Below are positions 62,547 to 64,000 of a stretch of 64,000 bases of DNA, in pieces. This DNA comes from Begonia masoniana. Lineage: Eukaryota; Streptophyta; Magnoliopsida; Cucurbitales; Begoniaceae. The DNA lies in assembly GCA_022432975.1 (NCBI GenBank), contig CM039506.1:16318121-16382120 (forward strand), written 5' to 3'. Below the pieces are notes generated by a model. The model had not been told where the DNA came from and did not search any database. It saw nothing but the letters and a program-made list of their open reading frames with translations. The translations under genes were made by a program, and so were the position numbers. Within the stretch, counting starts at the first letter, position 1. Every line of letters begins with the position of its first letter.

Positions 62547-63055
62547 GTAAGTAGAGTATGTGTGTGCCTTTGGGTCTACATCACAAGACAGTATGGTTCA
62601 TGTATGTTTGTATGATTTTTAGTTTGGTATGTATCATGTTTTTGAAAGAATACAAAAAATGAATTTACATATATAATGGCATGGTAAGACATGAGCAGAT
62701 TGAATCAGATTAGCTATTAATGGAATTAATCAGTCCTTTAATAGAGATAGAGGATATTTATACTTTGGGAAAAATGATCCACTTCCCATCGAACAGGGGG
62801 ATCAAGAACAGCTATTTTAAATCAGATTAACTATTAAGGGAATTAATCCGCCCCTTAATCGAGACAGAGGATATTTATACTTTGGGAAAAATGATCCGCT
62901 TTCCATCGAACAGAGAGATCAACAGGGAACAAACATAAATACAACATGAGCTATGAGAGTAGAAACTACATGAATAGGGTTTATGTTTCAGCATTTCATT
63001 TCATTATTGCTCTACTTATTTAGCATTAGGCTAATAGATGAGTTTTGTGATGTAG
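62547..63055 (+). other. Intron-like structured module in LTR J
   Basis: A donor CCAG|GTAAGT lies at 62547. Box 1 (CTACATCACAA, 62576-62586) and box 2 (TTGTGATGTAG, 63045-63055) pair over 11 bp, and over 16 bp if three G-U pairs are allowed. The hairpin TTAGC-ATTAG-GCTAA (63020-63034) has CTAAT in its 3' arm about 21 nt before the acceptor AG at 63054-63055. Confidence 0.6.
62706..62930 (+). repeat. Two tandem copies of a 114-bp unit in LTR J
   Basis: Each copy contains ATCAGATTARCTATTAA, GGATATTTATACTTTGGG and GATCCRCTTYCCATCGAACA. They differ at about a dozen positions. LTR F has the same pair in minus sense. Confidence 0.85.
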
Positions 63056-63499
63056 GTGCAGAGGTGACTACAGGTGAGTTCTCCGAGTATATTAAGGAAT
63101 AGGGGCAGTTGGAGGAGTGCATTCATGCAACGGATTGGTAACTGATAAGGCAATTTAACCAGTGGCGGTATGTGAATTTTAGTAGACTATCGAATAGCCA
63201 ATGAGTAGCTGAATTTTTAAATTGACAGTGATGACTTTCAATGTTTTGATTTTGGATTGAAAACTCTTCGGAGATGAAACTTGTCGATTTCGAAAGAAGT
63301 CTTTTGAATTGAAATTTCTGGAAGTGTGGATTTGAATACATTTTGGATTAGTGTTGTTTTTACTGGAAGTGTGGATTTGACTAAGTTTTGGATTAGTGAT
63401 GTTTTTAAATGGTTACGGTCGAGATGCTTCAAGCTTTCTTAGCTGTTGAAGTTGTCCATCGATTAGTGCATAATCGGTTAAAGTATTGTTCAGTTGTTA

Positions 63500-63990
63500 G
63501 AAATGTCGTCCAGAGTTATGGATGAATTATCGTTTAAAGTCGTAAGCGAAAACAGTCGTCATTCTGTGGACAAGAATAGTCGTCCAAACTATAAGTGAAA
63601 ATAGTCGTCTAAAGTCGAAGGCAAAGTAGTAGTCCAAAGCTGGGGTCAATAAAGTCACGTGGGCCGGGGACGATAAAGTCACGTGGCCTATGGACGATAA
63701 ATTTAAGTAAGCCTATGGACGTTAGCCTATGGACGATGGGTTTATGTAACCCGTGGACGATGAAGTCACATGGACCAGCGACGTTAAATCCACGTGGTCT
63801 GTGGACGATGGGTTTATGTAACCCGTGAGTAATGAAGTCACGTGGACTGTGGACGATAAAGTCACGTGGTTCGTGGATGATAAATTTAAGTAAGTCTGTG
63901 GACGACAATCCGTAGACGATAAGTCTATGTAGCCGTGGACGACGAGGAACAGTTGTCCGAAGTATGAGTAAATTGTCATAGAGATTAGTG
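63500..63990 (+). repeat. G-box minisatellite in LTR J
   Basis: Imperfect units with GTGGACGATGGGTTTATGTA and AAGTCACGTGG recur. CACGTG appears near 63656, 63680, 63792, 63839 and 63863. Same family as 3255-3700. Confidence 0.75.
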
Positions 63991-64000
63991 GAATAGTCAT

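Larger units (their letters stand above)
61986..64000 (+). mobile_element. LTR J, running off the window
   Basis: It starts TGTAGCACCCGGC with no purine tract before it, so it is a 5' LTR or solo LTR. It has a TATA box (62159-62165), a leader-like zone ending in a donor-like CTAG|GTGAGT (about 62275), the structured module (62547-63055), a tandem duplication (62706-62930) and a GTGGACGAT minisatellite (about 63500-63990) shared with LTR A. Confidence 0.8.

Overview
This window is repetitive DNA from a flowering plant nuclear genome, probably pericentromeric heterochromatin. I found no conventional host gene, tRNA, rRNA or CRISPR array. Almost everything is nested LTR retrotransposons, mainly long-LTR Ty3/gypsy chromoviruses that look like the Tekay/Del group: LTR starts of the TGTAAC/TGTAGC type, 5-bp target duplications, primer sites matching initiator tRNA-Met or nearly so, and an integrase ending in a chromodomain-like tail. 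The species cannot be told from the sequence.

Layout. 1-3851: decayed pol end and 3' LTR of element A (+). 5214-5577: gag scrap. 5628-17762: decayed minus-strand element B; its LTR carries a 995-bp TRIM (7706-8700, TSD GAAAT) and its integrase is split by solo LTR E (12238-15363, TSD ACAAT). 20997-35251: young element C (+, TSD TGCAT) with two LTRs, primer site and gag but no visible pol, inserted in another B-type LTR. 36396-58252: a four-level nest. LTR F holds solo LTR G (37367-57690, TSD AAAGG), which holds element D (42017-57470, minus, TSD CTAAC), a nearly intact gag-pol with two in-frame stops. The 5' LTR of D holds H (49667-55495, TSD CGACA), a non-autonomous element that encodes an unrecognised protein instead of gag-pol. 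58253-64000: tail and LTR of element I, an unassigned AT-rich stretch, and LTR J, which runs off the window.

About 28% of the window is perfect or near-perfect low-complexity sequence: five homopolymers of 0.97-2.25 kb, 1.35 kb of AT, and arrays with 20-, 22- and 48/45-bp units. Several lie where a related copy has ordinary sequence, and one sits between two copies of the same flank. I think most are assembly or consensus artefacts. The long ORFs across them are not genes.

The most interesting signal is in the LTRs. All the LTR families checked share a module: a 5' splice donor (AGGTAAGT), a box just downstream (CCTACAYCA-like), a variable repeat-rich middle, a short hairpin whose 3' arm usually contains a YTNAY branch-point-like motif, and, at a near-constant 20-23 nt, an acceptor-like GTAGGTG. 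Both the hairpin and the long-range pairing between the two boxes change in a compensatory way between families. This looks like a conserved, structured intron inside the LTRs.
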